This document shows positions 8,756-16,851 of a stretch of 64,000 nt of DNA, in pieces. Position 1 is the first letter of the stretch. Each line of letters opens with the position of its first letter. The DNA is from Tepidiphilus olei (GTDB lineage: Bacteria; Pseudomonadota; Gammaproteobacteria; Burkholderiales; Rhodocyclaceae): NCBI RefSeq assembly GCF_006980705.1, contig NZ_SBHO01000002.1, positions 186,001 to 250,000 of the forward strand. The letters are read 5' to 3'. The notes below the pieces were generated by a model, which had not been told where the DNA came from, ran no database searches, and saw only the letters and a list, made by a program, of their open reading frames with translations. The translations under genes were made by a program, and so were the position numbers.

Positions 8756-10984
8756 ATGCCCACCGCCGAGACCGCCTGCCAGCCCACTGCAGCCCCCTCG
8801 GCGGAAGCGCCGTTCGTCGACGTCGAGATCCCTGAAAGCTACGGCGCCCTGCGCGACAAGCTCCTCGGCTACCTCCCCCCCGCCGAAGTCGAGCGCATCG
8901 ACGCCGCCGCCCGCTTCGCCGCCTGGTCGCACCAAGGCCAGAAGCGCGCGAGCGGCGAGCCCTACGTCACCCATCCCATCGCCGTCGCCTCCATCGTCGC
9001 CGACTGGAAGCTCGACGCCTCCGCCATCATCGCCGCGCTGCTGCACGACGTGATGGAAGACGCCCATATCCGCAAGAGCGAGCTCGCGCACCACTTCGGC
9101 CCCGTGGCGGCCGAGCTCGTCGATGGCCTCACCAAGATCGAGCAGCTCGAGAGCCAGAGCCTCGAAGACAACCAAGCGGAAAATTTCCGCAAGATGCTGC
9201 TCGCCATGGCGCGCGACCTGCGCGTCATCCTCATCAAGCTGGCCGACCGCACGCACAACATGCGCACGCTGGGCGCCGTCGCCCCCGCCAAGCGCCGCCG
9301 CATCGCCCAGGAAACCCTCGAAATCTACGCGCCCATCGCCAACCGGCTCGGGCTCAACACGCTCTACCGCGAACTCCAGGATCTCGCCTTCCAGCACCGC
9401 CACCCTTGGCGCCATGCCGTACTCGCGCACGCCGTCGAAGCCGCGCTCGGGGCACGCGACGAACTCCTCGACAAAATCCGCGCGCTCATCGAACGCCAAC
9501 TCGTCGTCTGGGGGATCCAGGCCCAGATCAGCAGCCGACGCAAACATCTCTACTCCATCTACCAGAAGATGCGCACCAAGCACCTGCGTTTCGAGCAGGT
9601 GCTCGACCTCTTCGGCTTTCGCATCGTCGTGCCCGACGAAAAAAGCTGCTACCTCGCCATCGGCGCGCTGCACGCCGCCTTCAAGCCGGTGCCCGGCAAA
9701 TTCAAGGACTATCTCGCGCTGCCCAAGCCCAACGGCTACCAGTCGCTGCACACCACCGTCATCGGCCCGCAAGGCATTCCCGTCGAAATTCAAGTACGCA
9801 CCCAGATCCAGCACCGGCTCGCCGAAGACGGCGTGGCCGCCCACTGGATCTACAAGGATGCCGGCGAGCGCGTCGACGCCTTCGAACGCCAGACCCACGC
9901 CTGGCTGCAATCGCTCGTGCAACTGCAATCGAACGACCCCGAAGCGCGCGACTTCCTCGAAAGCTTCAAAATAGACCTGTATCCCGACGAAGTCTTCGTC
10001 TTTTCCCCGCGCGGCGAGATCTTCGCCCTGCCACGCGGCGCCACCCCCGTCGATTTCGCCTACGCCATCCACACCGACGTCGGCCACCGCTGCATCGCCT
10101 GCCGCATCAACGGCGAGCTCATGCCGCTGCGCACCGAGCTCGACAACGGCGACCGGGTCGAGATCATCACATCCTCCTATCCCAGTCCCAACCCCGCCTG
10201 GCTCAACTACGTACGTACCGCCAAGGCCCGCGCCGAGATCCGCCATTTCCTGCGCCACCAGAAAAACGAGCAAGCCGTCTCGCTCGGCGAACGCATGCTC
10301 GACCAGGCACTGCGCCCGCACGGCCTCACGCTCGGACAAATCAGCGTCTTCGCCTGGGACCGGCTCCTGCGCCAGCACACCGGCCGCAGTAAGAAACAAC
10401 TCCTCGAAGACATCGGCCTCGGGCGCATCAACCCGGCGCAGATCGCCGAAGAGCTCACCCACGCGCAAGACCTCGAATCCGGCCGTCCCGGCGTGCTCAA
10501 ACCCCGTGCCTCCGGCCCCGTGCTCATCCGCGGCGACGAGGGCCAAGCCGTCGTTTTCGCCCGCTGCTGCCATCCCCTGCCCGGCGACCCCATCGTCGGC
10601 CTCCTCAGCAAAGGGCAAGGGCTGGAGATCCATCGCCACGACTGCCCCCGCCTGCGCCGCCAGGGTGGCGAGCGGCGCTGGATCGACGTCGACTGGGACC
10701 CCAACCGCCCCGAAACCACCCGCTTCGAAGTGGGCCTACGCGTGCTCGCCCGCGACGCCGTCGGCATGCTCGCGCGCATCACCGCCGCCATCGCCGCCGA
10801 GCACGGGCACATCCTCGCCGTACAGATGGAAGCCCATCAGGGACTATATCTCGCCATCTCCTTCACCCTCCAAGTCGCCGACCGCATCCACCTCGCCCGC
10901 ATCATGCGCGCGATCCGTCGCGTGCCTGAAGTCGTTCGCCTACAGCGCGACCTCGACGCCCAGAGGGGACTCCAGCGCACCTGA
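8756..10984 (+). CDS. spoT: Bifunctional (p)ppGpp synthetase/hydrolase
   Basis: 742 residues with the full Rel/Spo architecture. The HD hydrolase domain has HDVMEDA (H97, D98, E101, D102), so hydrolysis is competent. The synthetase domain has RKHLYSIYQKM, FGFRIVV and a YQSLHTTV block. A TGS domain begins near VFVFSPRGEIFALP; the C-terminal part includes a conserved-cysteine region (ARCCHPLPGDPIVG) and an ACT domain. The ATG at 8756 is preferred because the open frame upstream lies inside rpoZ. With rpoZ and gmk it links GTP supply, RNA polymerase and alarmone turnover. Whether synthesis is strong or weak, as in E. coli SpoT, cannot be told. Confidence 0.97.
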   Translation: MPTAETACQPTAAPSAEAPFVDVEIPESYGALRDKLLGYLPPAEVERIDAAARFAAWSHQGQKRASGEPYVTHPIAVASIVADWKLDASAIIAALLHDVMEDAHIRKSELAHHFGPVAAELVDGLTKIEQLESQSLEDNQAENFRKMLLAMARDLRVILIKLADRTHNMRTLGAVAPAKRRRIAQETLEIYAPIANRLGLNTLYRELQDLAFQHRHPWRHAVLAHAVEAALGARDELLDKIRALIERQLVVWGIQAQISSRRKHLYSIYQKMRTKHLRFEQVLDLFGFRIVVPDEKSCYLAIGALHAAFKPVPGKFKDYLALPKPNGYQSLHTTVIGPQGIPVEIQVRTQIQHRLAEDGVAAHWIYKDAGERVDAFERQTHAWLQSLVQLQSNDPEARDFLESFKIDLYPDEVFVFSPRGEIFALPRGATPVDFAYAIHTDVGHRCIACRINGELMPLRTELDNGDRVEIITSSYPSPNPAWLNYVRTAKARAEIRHFLRHQKNEQAVSLGERMLDQALRPHGLTLGQISVFAWDRLLRQHTGRSKKQLLEDIGLGRINPAQIAEELTHAQDLESGRPGVLKPRASGPVLIRGDEGQAVVFARCCHPLPGDPIVGLLSKGQGLEIHRHDCPRLRRQGGERRWIDVDWDPNRPETTRFEVGLRVLARDAVGMLARITAAIAAEHGHILAVQMEAHQGLYLAISFTLQVADRIHLARIMRAIRRVPEVVRLQRDLDAQRGLQRT

Positions 10985-11097
10985 ACCCAAGCCGAGCGAT
11001 CACTACGCCCCTCGGCGGCCTGAGGTATTGGCATCCCACCCGGTGATGTATTACATTTCACACACCACGCCCATCTGATCCCCTTGCGCGCAGTAAG

Positions 11098-11248
11098 CTA
11101 GGGAGACGCTGAAGAAATGAGCGAGCGGGATGAAGCGCAAGGCGTTTGGTGCGCAGCGACCGAGACATATCGAGTGGATAGGCGAGGGAGCGAGTACCGC
11201 GCAACGCAGCGATTCGCCCGCGCAACCAAATATTCAGCGTTTCCCTAG
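11098..11248 (+). mobile_element. MITE copy 1 (143-bp core with CTAG flanks)
   Basis: One of three copies of the same short element. The core is 11102-11244, flanked on both sides by CTAG. The ends are inverted repeats: GGAGACGCTGAA at the left (one mismatch to the other copies) and TTCAGCGTTTCC at the right. The CTAG flanks look like a 4-bp target duplication of the YTAR type used by IS5-group transposases; the family link is inference. There is no transposase gene inside. Copies differ by only a few bases (about ten against copy 3). It fills most of the 358-bp gap between spoT and the ABC transporter. Confidence 0.85.
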
Positions 11249-11265
11249 AGTGAGCGCAGGAACAT

Positions 11266-11279
11266 ACTGCCATGGCAGT
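11266..11279. promoter_or_regulatory. 14-bp perfect palindrome upstream of ABC transporter
   Basis: ACTGCCATGGCAGT reads the same on both strands. It lies between MITE copy 1 and the substrate-binding protein start (64 bp before the ATG), where an operator would be expected. No regulator gene is adjacent. It may be a binding site for a distant regulator or chance. Confidence 0.35.
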
Positions 11280-11342
11280 TTCCAGCAGGGCGCCCAAAGT
11301 AGCATAACCATTCGCCATCAAAACATCACGGAGGAGACATCC

Positions 11343-12392
11343 ATGCACGAACCCCTTCGCCTGCGCCACATCGTGGCCAGAATTTTTTTCGCCTTGGTGA
11401 CATGGCTTGCTTTGGCCACGGTACCGCTTCACGCCGCTCCTCCGGAAAAATCCAAACTGACCATCGCCGTCGGCGGCAAGCCCCTCTTCTACTATCTTCC
11501 GCTCTCCGTGGCCGAGCGCCAGGGCTACTTCAAGGATGAAGGGCTCGACGTCACCATCACCGATTTCCCCGGCGGCAGCAAGGCCTTGCAATCCCTGATT
11601 GGCGGTTCGGCCGACTTCGTCTCCGGCGCCTACGAACACACCATCGCCCTACAGGCGAAGAACCAGTTCATCCGTTCTGTCGTCGTGCAAGGCCGCTACG
11701 CTGGTATCGCCCTGGGCATCCGCAAAGACAAGGCCGCAAATTTCCGCTCGATGAAAGATCTGCAAGGCATGAAGGTTGGCGTGTCCGCGCCCGGTTCCTC
11801 CACCCATATTTTCCTGAAAGCCCTGCTTGCCCGTGAAGGACTGCCCCCCGATGCCGCCGCGGCCATCGGGGTCGGCACGGGCAGCAGCGCGGTCGCTGCC
11901 GTGCGCAGCGGCAACGTCGATGCCGTCGCTTCCCTCGACCCGGTCACCACCCAACTCGAAACTGCCGGCGACGTCACCGTCGTATACGACACCCGCAAGG
12001 AAAGCGATCAACGCGCCCTCTATGGTGACGATTACGCCGCAGCCGTCATCTACACCACCGAAGCCTTCATCGAGCAGAACCCACAGACGGTGCAGGCCGT
12101 GGTCAATGCCATGGTGCGTGCGCTGCGCTGGATCCAGCAGGCCACGCCCGACCAGATCGCCGACATTATGCCAAAAGAGTATTACGGCGGGAATGAAGCC
12201 CTCTATCGCCAGGCGCTGGCGAAGAACTATGCCTCTTTCTCGCCGGACGGGCGCATGACGCTCGCTGCGGCGCAAAACGTCCATAAAGTGCTCGCCACCT
12301 TCGACCCGGCCGTCCAGCAAGCCGGCAAGCTGGATCTCGAACGCACCTTCACCAACCGTTTCGTCGACGCCGCGCTGAAGAAGATCCCTTGA
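11343..12392 (+). CDS. ABC transporter substrate-binding protein (SsuA/NMT1 type)
   Basis: 349 residues; exported to the periplasm. A signal peptide with a hydrophobic core (IVARIFFALVTWLALATV) is followed by a likely cleavage site after LHA. The mature protein starts KLTIAVGGKPLFYYLPLSVA and has ERQGYFKDEGLDVTITDFPGG, the hallmark of the nitrate/sulfonate/taurine and thiamine-precursor binding family. The ATG at 11343 has a strong RBS (GGAGGAG) and starts the signal peptide cleanly. The ATPase and permease genes follow. The substrate cannot be fixed from sequence; sulfonates, taurine, nitrate or pyrimidine precursors are all possible. Confidence 0.9.
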   Translation: MHEPLRLRHIVARIFFALVTWLALATVPLHAAPPEKSKLTIAVGGKPLFYYLPLSVAERQGYFKDEGLDVTITDFPGGSKALQSLIGGSADFVSGAYEHTIALQAKNQFIRSVVVQGRYAGIALGIRKDKAANFRSMKDLQGMKVGVSAPGSSTHIFLKALLAREGLPPDAAAAIGVGTGSSAVAAVRSGNVDAVASLDPVTTQLETAGDVTVVYDTRKESDQRALYGDDYAAAVIYTTEAFIEQNPQTVQAVVNAMVRALRWIQQATPDQIADIMPKEYYGGNEALYRQALAKNYASFSPDGRMTLAAAQNVHKVLATFDPAVQQAGKLDLERTFTNRFVDAALKKIP

Positions 12393-12401
12393 GCGTCCGA
12401 G

Positions 12402-13205
12402 ATGACTGCTGCCATCGAATTCGATCAGGTGAGCGTCGTTTTTCCGGCGCGCGAACGCGGCGGCGCCCCATGGCGGGCGATCGCCCATACCTCCTTGAGC
12501 GTCGAAGTGGGTGAATTCGTCTCGGTCGTCGGACCCACCGGCTGCGGCAAGAGTACGCTGCTCAACCTTGCCGCCGGGCTGCTTGCGCCGTCCGCGGGAA
12601 CGGTACGCGTCTTCGGGCAGCCGCTCATCGGCATCAACCGCCGCGCCGGCTACATGTTTCAGACCGATGCCCTGTTGCCCTGGCGCACCGCCCTCGACAA
12701 CGTCACGTTCGGCTTGGAACTGCGCGGTGTGCCGCGAACCGAAGCAAACGAACGCGGCCGCTACTGGCTCGCCAAAGTGGGGCTCGCGCACGCGGCCGAG
12801 CGCTATCCGCATCAACTCTCTGGGGGAATGAAAAAGCGCGTCGCCATGGCGCAGACGCTCATCGTCGAACCCGATATCCTGCTGATGGACGAACCCTTCT
12901 CGGCGCTCGACGTACAGACGCGGCAACTCATGGAAAACGAGCTGCTCGCGCTGTGGCAAGCCGAGCGCCGCAGCGTGCTTTTCATTACCCACGACCTGGA
13001 GGAGGCGATCGCCCTCTCGGATCGCGTCGTCGTGCTCTCGGCCGGTCCCGATACGCATCCCATCGGAGAATTTCCTATCGATCTCGCGCGTCCCCGCGAC
13101 GTGGCCGAGATTCGCCTCACCCCTGAATTTCTCGGCATCCATGAACGCATCTGGGCCGTCTTGCGCGACGAGGTTCTCAAGGGTTATGTCCAAACGACCA
13201 CCTAA
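12402..13205 (+). CDS. ABC transporter ATP-binding protein (SsuB/TauB type)
   Basis: 267 residues with all ABC ATPase motifs: Walker A GPTGCGKSTL, Q-loop MFQTDALLPWRTA, signature LSGGMKKRVAMAQ, Walker B ILLMDEPFSALD and switch histidine FITHDLEEA. The LPWRT stretch after the Q-loop is typical of SsuB/TauB/NrtD importers. It begins 9 bp after the binding-protein gene and overlaps the permease gene by 20 bp, so the three form one operon. Confidence 0.95.
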   Translation: MTAAIEFDQVSVVFPARERGGAPWRAIAHTSLSVEVGEFVSVVGPTGCGKSTLLNLAAGLLAPSAGTVRVFGQPLIGINRRAGYMFQTDALLPWRTALDNVTFGLELRGVPRTEANERGRYWLAKVGLAHAAERYPHQLSGGMKKRVAMAQTLIVEPDILLMDEPFSALDVQTRQLMENELLALWQAERRSVLFITHDLEEAIALSDRVVVLSAGPDTHPIGEFPIDLARPRDVAEIRLTPEFLGIHERIWAVLRDEVLKGYVQTTT

Positions 13206-13965
13206 ACTCTGGCCCTGGCAGGTGGCGCTCGCACTCTTCGTCTTTGCCGCCTGGTGGGGGCTCACCGCCACGCACATCCTCTCGCCCTTCTTCTTCGGCG
13301 AACCGCTCGTGGTACTGCAGCGCATCGTTCAGTGGTTCGCCAGCGGCAGCATCTGGCCCCACTTGGGCGTGACGCTCTTGGAGACCTTGCTCGCCTTCGT
13401 CCTAGGCACGGTGCTCGGCGTGGCCATCGGGCTATGGCTCGCGCTTGCCCCCGTGGCCTCGGCCCTCGCCGATCCCTATATCAAAGCGGCCAACGCCATG
13501 CCGCGTGTGATCCTCGCGCCGATCTTCTCGGTCTGGTTCGGCCTGGGCATCGCCTCGAAAGTGGCGCTTGGAGTGACGCTCGTCTTCTTCATCGTGTTTT
13601 TCAACGTCTATCAAGGCATCCGCGAAGTAAGTCCGGTGATCCTCGCCAACGCCCGCATGCTCGGCGCCAACCGCCGTCAGCTATTGCGTCACATTTACCT
13701 GCCGTCGGCCACCGCGTGGGTTTTCTCTTCGCTTCATACCTCGGTGGGCATGGCTTTCGTCGGCGCGGTAGTGGGAGAATACTTGGGATCGGCCAAGGGT
13801 GTGGGTTATCTGATCCTGCAAGCCGAAGGCACTTTCGACATCAACTCGGTCTTTGCCGGCATCCTCGTGCTGACGGCCTTCGCATTGCTGCTCGATGCAC
13901 TCGTGACGCTGACCGAACGCCGTCTCCTCAAATGGCGCCCACCAACCATCGCCGAAACCCTCTGA
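13186..13965 (+). CDS. ABC transporter permease (SsuC/TauC type)
   Basis: 259 residues with about six hydrophobic segments (for example WQVALALFVFAAWWGL and FVLGTVLGVAIGLWLAL). The EAA loop that contacts the ATPase is NARMLGANRRQLLRHIYLPSA. The internal ATG at 13186 (MSKRPPKLWPW) is preferred because it gives the normal length and starts just before the first membrane segment; the frame open further upstream would add 15 residues from inside the ATPase gene. Inner-membrane channel of the importer. Confidence 0.94.
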   Translation: MSKRPPKLWPWQVALALFVFAAWWGLTATHILSPFFFGEPLVVLQRIVQWFASGSIWPHLGVTLLETLLAFVLGTVLGVAIGLWLALAPVASALADPYIKAANAMPRVILAPIFSVWFGLGIASKVALGVTLVFFIVFFNVYQGIREVSPVILANARMLGANRRQLLRHIYLPSATAWVFSSLHTSVGMAFVGAVVGEYLGSAKGVGYLILQAEGTFDINSVFAGILVLTAFALLLDALVTLTERRLLKWRPPTIAETL

Positions 13966-14101
13966 GCCGCGCTTTCTGGCGCGGGGCAGGAATTGGTTGC
14001 CCCCTACGCCCTTCGGCTGCGCCATAGACTACAATGCAACACGATCCAGAATGTACACGAAAACGACTTATCCATTCATCATCGAAACAGGAGAAGTTTC
14101 C

Positions 14102-14419
14102 ATGTCCCACGTCGTCAAAGTAGTCTTCGGGCCCGGTCGCGAATACGAGTTCTACACCAATTCGGAGGCCGTCGAAGCGCTCGATCGCAACGTCGCCAAA
14201 GAATGGCTGGTGCGTGAGATGGAAGCGCTCGAGTGCGATCAACCCAACCCGATGGGCAAGGTGCTCGTGGTCGACCTGATTCTCAACCTCGCCAAATGCG
14301 CGGGTGAAGCACGCTTTGCCGAGGGGGGCGAATGGGCCCAGACCTTCGCGCAGGTCGTGGCGCGCCTGCTTGATCGCCCTGTCTCGCGCATCGACGTCGA
14401 GAACTTCACCGTGGGGTGA
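14102..14419 (+). CDS. Conserved hypothetical protein, 105 aa
   Basis: I do not recognise a named domain. The protein is soluble and compact (MSHVVKVVFGPGREYEFYTN at the start, EWLVREMEALECDQPNPMGK in the middle, and a C-terminal VSRIDVENFTVG). It has two cysteines, at about residues 45 and 67. A good RBS (AGGAGA) lies 8 bp before the ATG at 14102. It stands alone in a 463-bp stretch between the ABC permease and the convergent metW gene; the 136 bp before it shows a possible -10 (TACAAT, 14030-14035) but no clear -35. Confidence 0.75.
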   Translation: MSHVVKVVFGPGREYEFYTNSEAVEALDRNVAKEWLVREMEALECDQPNPMGKVLVVDLILNLAKCAGEARFAEGGEWAQTFAQVVARLLDRPVSRIDVENFTVG

Positions 14420-14428
14420 TGCACCCGC

Positions 14429-15058
14429 TCAAGGTGCGGCGCGGCCGATGCGGGCAATCGCCAGGGCGGCAAGAAAATTCAGATCTTCCTGCACCGGCCG
14501 CCCCTGATCGTCGAAGCCGCGCCATTCGCGCACTTCGATGTCGAGCAAGCTGCACAAGGTGGTGAAATCGGCCACGGTGAAGAAACGCACATTGGGCGTA
14601 TTGAACCACTGATGCGGCAGGCTCTCCGACACGGGCATGCGTCCCTCGAGGATGCTCTTGCGGTGTTTCCAAAACGCGAAGTTGGGGAAGCTCACGATCG
14701 CTTCGCGCCCCACACGCAACATCTCCCGCAAGATGCCTTGGGTATTGTGCATGGCCTGCAGCGCCTGGCTCATGATGACGTGGTCGAAATGCCCGTCCTG
14801 CAGGTCGGCGAGCCCCTCGTCGAGGTCGCTCTGGATGACGTTGATGCCGCGCTCGATGCAGGCGACGATGCGGGCCGGATCGTTCTCGATGCCATAGCCG
14901 ACCACCCCCTTGGTGTCGATGAGATGGCGCAGCAGCACCCCGTCGCCGCAGCCCAGGTCGAGCACGCGCTCGCCCGGCGCGATCCATTCGGTGAGCGCCA
15001 ACAGGTCGGGGCGCAGCGTCGGCGCACGGTGCACGGTTTCGCGGTCGGAAGTCGCCAT
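14429..15058 (-). CDS. metW: Methionine biosynthesis protein MetW
   Basis: 209 residues; a class I methyltransferase-like fold of the MetW family that works with MetX. SAM-binding motif VLDLGCGDGVLL (about residues 29-40), then GYGIENDPARIVACIERG and FDHVIMSQALQAMHN. The family-specific C-terminal part includes VSFPNFAFWKHR and LPHQWFNTPNVRFFT. It begins 2 bp after the metX stop; the ATG at 15058 (MATSDRET) gives the normal length. Its exact role is unsettled; in proteobacteria it is needed with MetX for homoserine acylation. Confidence 0.95.
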   Translation of the reverse strand: MATSDRETVHRAPTLRPDLLALTEWIAPGERVLDLGCGDGVLLRHLIDTKGVVGYGIENDPARIVACIERGINVIQSDLDEGLADLQDGHFDHVIMSQALQAMHNTQGILREMLRVGREAIVSFPNFAFWKHRKSILEGRMPVSESLPHQWFNTPNVRFFTVADFTTLCSLLDIEVREWRGFDDQGRPVQEDLNFLAALAIARIGRAAP

Positions 15059-15060
15059 GG

Positions 15061-16188
15061 TCACACCTCGATCCGATTGAAATAAGCGCGCAGCACCGCA
15101 TGGTAGCGCGGATGCTCCAGCAGGAAGGAATCGTGCCCGGCCTTGCTGTCGATCTCGGCGTAGCACACGTCTTTTCCCGAGTGCACCAGGGCCGAGACGA
15201 TCTCGCGGCTACGCGCTGGCGAGAAGCGCCAGTCGGTGGTAAACGCCACCACGAGGAAAGCCGCCTCGGCACGCGCGAGGGCCGCCGCCAGATCGCCGCC
15301 GTAGTCGGCCGCCGGATCGTAGTAGTCCAGCGCCCGCGTGGTGAGCAAATAGGTGTTCGCATCGAAGAACCGGGCGAACTTGTCCCCTTGATAGCGTAGA
15401 TAAGATTCGATTTCGAATTCGGTGTCGTACGAATAGCGGGTGATCCCATGGCGCAAGGCACGCCCGAATTTCTCGGCCATGGCGTCGTCGGAAAGGTAGG
15501 TGATGTGCCCGATCATGCGCGCCAGCCTCAATCCCTGCTTGGGCACCACGCCGTGCTCGTAGTAGTTGCCGCCGTGGAAATCAGGGTCCGAGAGGATGGC
15601 CTGGCGCGCCACCTCGTTGAAGGCGATGTTCTGCGCCGAGAGCTTGGGCGCGGTGGCGATCGCCAGCACGTGGCGCACACGCTCGGGATGCTGCAGCGAC
15701 CAGGAGAGCGCCTGCATGCCGCCGAGCGAGCCCCCGATCACCGCGGCGAAGCGCTCGATACCCAGCCGATCGGCGAGCCGCGCTTGGGCATTGACCCAAT
15801 CCTCCACCGTCACGAAGGGGAAGTCCGCCCCCCAGGGTTTGCCGGTGGCCGGATTGATCGACACCGGCCCGGTCGAGCCGAAACAGCCTCCGAGATTGTT
15901 CACCCCGATGACGAAGAATTTCTCGGTGTCGAGCGGCTTGCCCGGTCCGACGAGGTTGTCCCACCAGCCGACGTTGTGCGGGTCGTCACGATAGACCCCG
16001 GCGACGTGGTGCGAACCCGACAGCGCATGGCACACGAGCACGGCGTTGCTGCGCGCGGCGTTCAGCGTCCCGTAGGTTTCATAGACCAGGTCGTACTGCG
16101 GCAGGACCCTTCCGGCCTTGAGTGGTAGCGGTTCGTCGAAATGCGCTTTTTGCGCCTCGACGAACCCCACGGAACGAGGATGCTTCAT
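15061..16188 (-). CDS. metX: Homoserine O-acyltransferase (MetX)
   Basis: Acylates the hydroxyl of homoserine, the first step from homoserine to methionine. 375 residues of the alpha/beta-hydrolase fold. The nucleophile is S154 in [32 protein letters not shown] and [12 protein letters not shown] form the oxyanion region; the aspartate and histidine of the triad are near TDWRFSP and [10 protein letters not shown]. Some proteobacterial MetX enzymes use succinyl-CoA rather than acetyl-CoA, so the donor is open. The ATG at 16188 is chosen because the other in-frame ATG at 16224 lies within the terminator hairpin of the riboswitch leader. Operon with metW. Confidence 0.96.
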   Translation of the reverse strand: MKHPRSVGFVEAQKAHFDEPLPLKAGRVLPQYDLVYETYGTLNAARSNAVLVCHALSGSHHVAGVYRDDPHNVGWWDNLVGPGKPLDTEKFFVIGVNNLGGCFGSTGPVSINPATGKPWGADFPFVTVEDWVNAQARLADRLGIERFAAVIGGSLGGMQALSWSLQHPERVRHVLAIATAPKLSAQNIAFNEVARQAILSDPDFHGGNYYEHGVVPKQGLRLARMIGHITYLSDDAMAEKFGRALRHGITRYSYDTEFEIESYLRYQGDKFARFFDANTYLLTTRALDYYDPAADYGGDLAAALARAEAAFLVVAFTTDWRFSPARSREIVSALVHSGKDVCYAEIDSKAGHDSFLLEHPRYHAVLRAYFNRIEV

Positions 16189-16207
16189 GCGGCGGCTCCC
16201 GTAGACG

Positions 16208-16237
16208 AAAAAGCCCAGCGACATGCGGGCGCCGGGC
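16208..16237 (-). terminator. Predicted intrinsic terminator in the metX leader
   Basis: On the minus strand GCCCGGCG (16237-16230) pairs with CGCTGGGC (16220-16213), one G-U pair, with a 9-nt loop, and is followed at once by TTTTT (16212-16208). It lies between the SAM-II aptamer and the metX ATG. A 9-nt stretch of the aptamer (GCGGGCGCC) is perfectly complementary to GGCGCCCGC (minus 16233-16225), which overlaps the 5' arm and loop of the hairpin, so the two folds exclude each other. Confidence 0.7.
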
Positions 16238-16240
16238 GAT

Positions 16241-16294
16241 CCCGCTTTAGCTGCATTTGTAAGGCGCCCGCAAGCTGAGGCTCAAATCGGCGCC
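16241..16294 (-). promoter_or_regulatory. SAM-II riboswitch upstream of metX
   Basis: On the minus strand the order is GGCGCC, GATTTGAGCC, AGCTTGCGGGCGCC, TTACAAATGCAGCTAAAG. This matches the conserved SAM-II pattern: a GATTT segment, the CTTGC/GCAAG-like region, and the AAATG-AGCTAAA 3' strand of the pseudoknot. P1 would be GGCGCC pairing with GGCGCC. SAM-II aptamers bind S-adenosylmethionine and repress methionine genes, commonly metA/metX. A sigma-70-type promoter lies directly upstream and a terminator directly downstream. Confidence 0.88.
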
Positions 16295-16305
16295 ATGTGG
16301 ATCGA

Positions 16306-16334
16306 ACCATAGCGCGCCCCCCGGGCGATGTCAA
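16306..16334 (-). promoter_or_regulatory. metX promoter (sigma-70 type)
   Basis: Minus strand: TTGACA (16334-16329), 17-bp spacer, TATGGT (16311-16306). Transcription would begin at about 16299, a few bases before the SAM-II aptamer, giving a leader of about 110 nt. Confidence 0.75.
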
Positions 16335-16364
16335 GGTGAGCGCACGACGCTGACGCAGCATGGT

Positions 16365-16394
16365 TTGACACTGCGACATCACGATCATTATAAT
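16365..16394 (+). promoter_or_regulatory. marR-emrAB promoter (sigma-70 type)
   Basis: Plus strand: perfect TTGACA (16365-16370), 18-bp spacer, perfect TATAAT (16389-16394). Transcription would begin at about 16401, inside the palindromic operator that follows. Its -35 box is 30 bp from the -35 of the divergent metX promoter. Confidence 0.85.
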
Positions 16395-16399
16395 GAACC

Positions 16400-16417
16400 T
16401 TGTTAGCTAGCCAATAA
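16400..16417 (+). promoter_or_regulatory. Putative MarR/SlyA-type operator
   Basis: TTGTTAGCTAGCCAATAA is an imperfect inverted repeat. Its core TTAGCTAGCCAA (16403-16414) matches the SlyA consensus TTAGCAAGCTAA at 10 of 12 positions. It starts at the predicted transcription start and ends 5 bp before the marR ATG, so binding by the MarR protein would block its own operon. Confidence 0.65.
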
Positions 16418-16422
16418 TTACG

Positions 16423-16851
16423 ATGAACACTACCAACAATTTCGGCGTTCTGCTGCACGAAGTCGCCCGCTATTGGCGGGCCGAGCTCGACCGACGTCTG
16501 CGCCATCTGGGCCTGTCGCAATCGCAATGGCTGGTGCTGATCAAGCTGCCCGACGAAGGCATGACGCAGACTGTGCTCGCGCGCAAAGTCGGCATCGAAG
16601 GCTCTACGCTCGTGCGCCTGCTCGATCGTCTGCAGGCCAACGGCTGGATCGAGCGGCAAGACGTCCCCGGCGATCGGCGCGCCAAGCGCGTCGTCCCAAC
16701 AGCCAAGGCCAAGACGCTGCAGCATGAAGTCGCCGTGATCGCCCAGGAGCTGCGCGAGCAGTTGCTCGAAGGCATCGAGCCGGAGTGCGTCGCCATCGCC
16801 GCCAAGGTGCTATCGCAGCTGCGCCAGAAGCTCGAGAACCTCCATGATTGA
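16423..16851 (+). CDS. MarR/SlyA family transcriptional regulator
   Basis: 142 residues, a winged-helix repressor of the MarR family. The recognition region is MTQTVLARKVGIEGSTLVRLLDRL, and the wing is IERQDVPGDRRAKRVVPT, with the D-x-R-x-K/R pattern typical of the family. Flanking helices give the dimer interface. It is the first gene of an operon with emrA (8-bp overlap) and emrB, and the operator-like palindrome at 16400-16417 suggests autoregulation with release by a phenolic or drug-like ligand, as in related systems; the ligand is not known here. Confidence 0.93.
   Translation: MNTTNNFGVLLHEVARYWRAELDRRLRHLGLSQSQWLVLIKLPDEGMTQTVLARKVGIEGSTLVRLLDRLQANGWIERQDVPGDRRAKRVVPTAKAKTLQHEVAVIAQELREQLLEGIEPECVAIAAKVLSQLRQKLENLHD

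Noticed and set aside
8516-10639. A 707-codon open frame on the minus strand
   Set aside because: It is antisense to spoT, rich in Asp, Gly and Val, with no recognisable domain.
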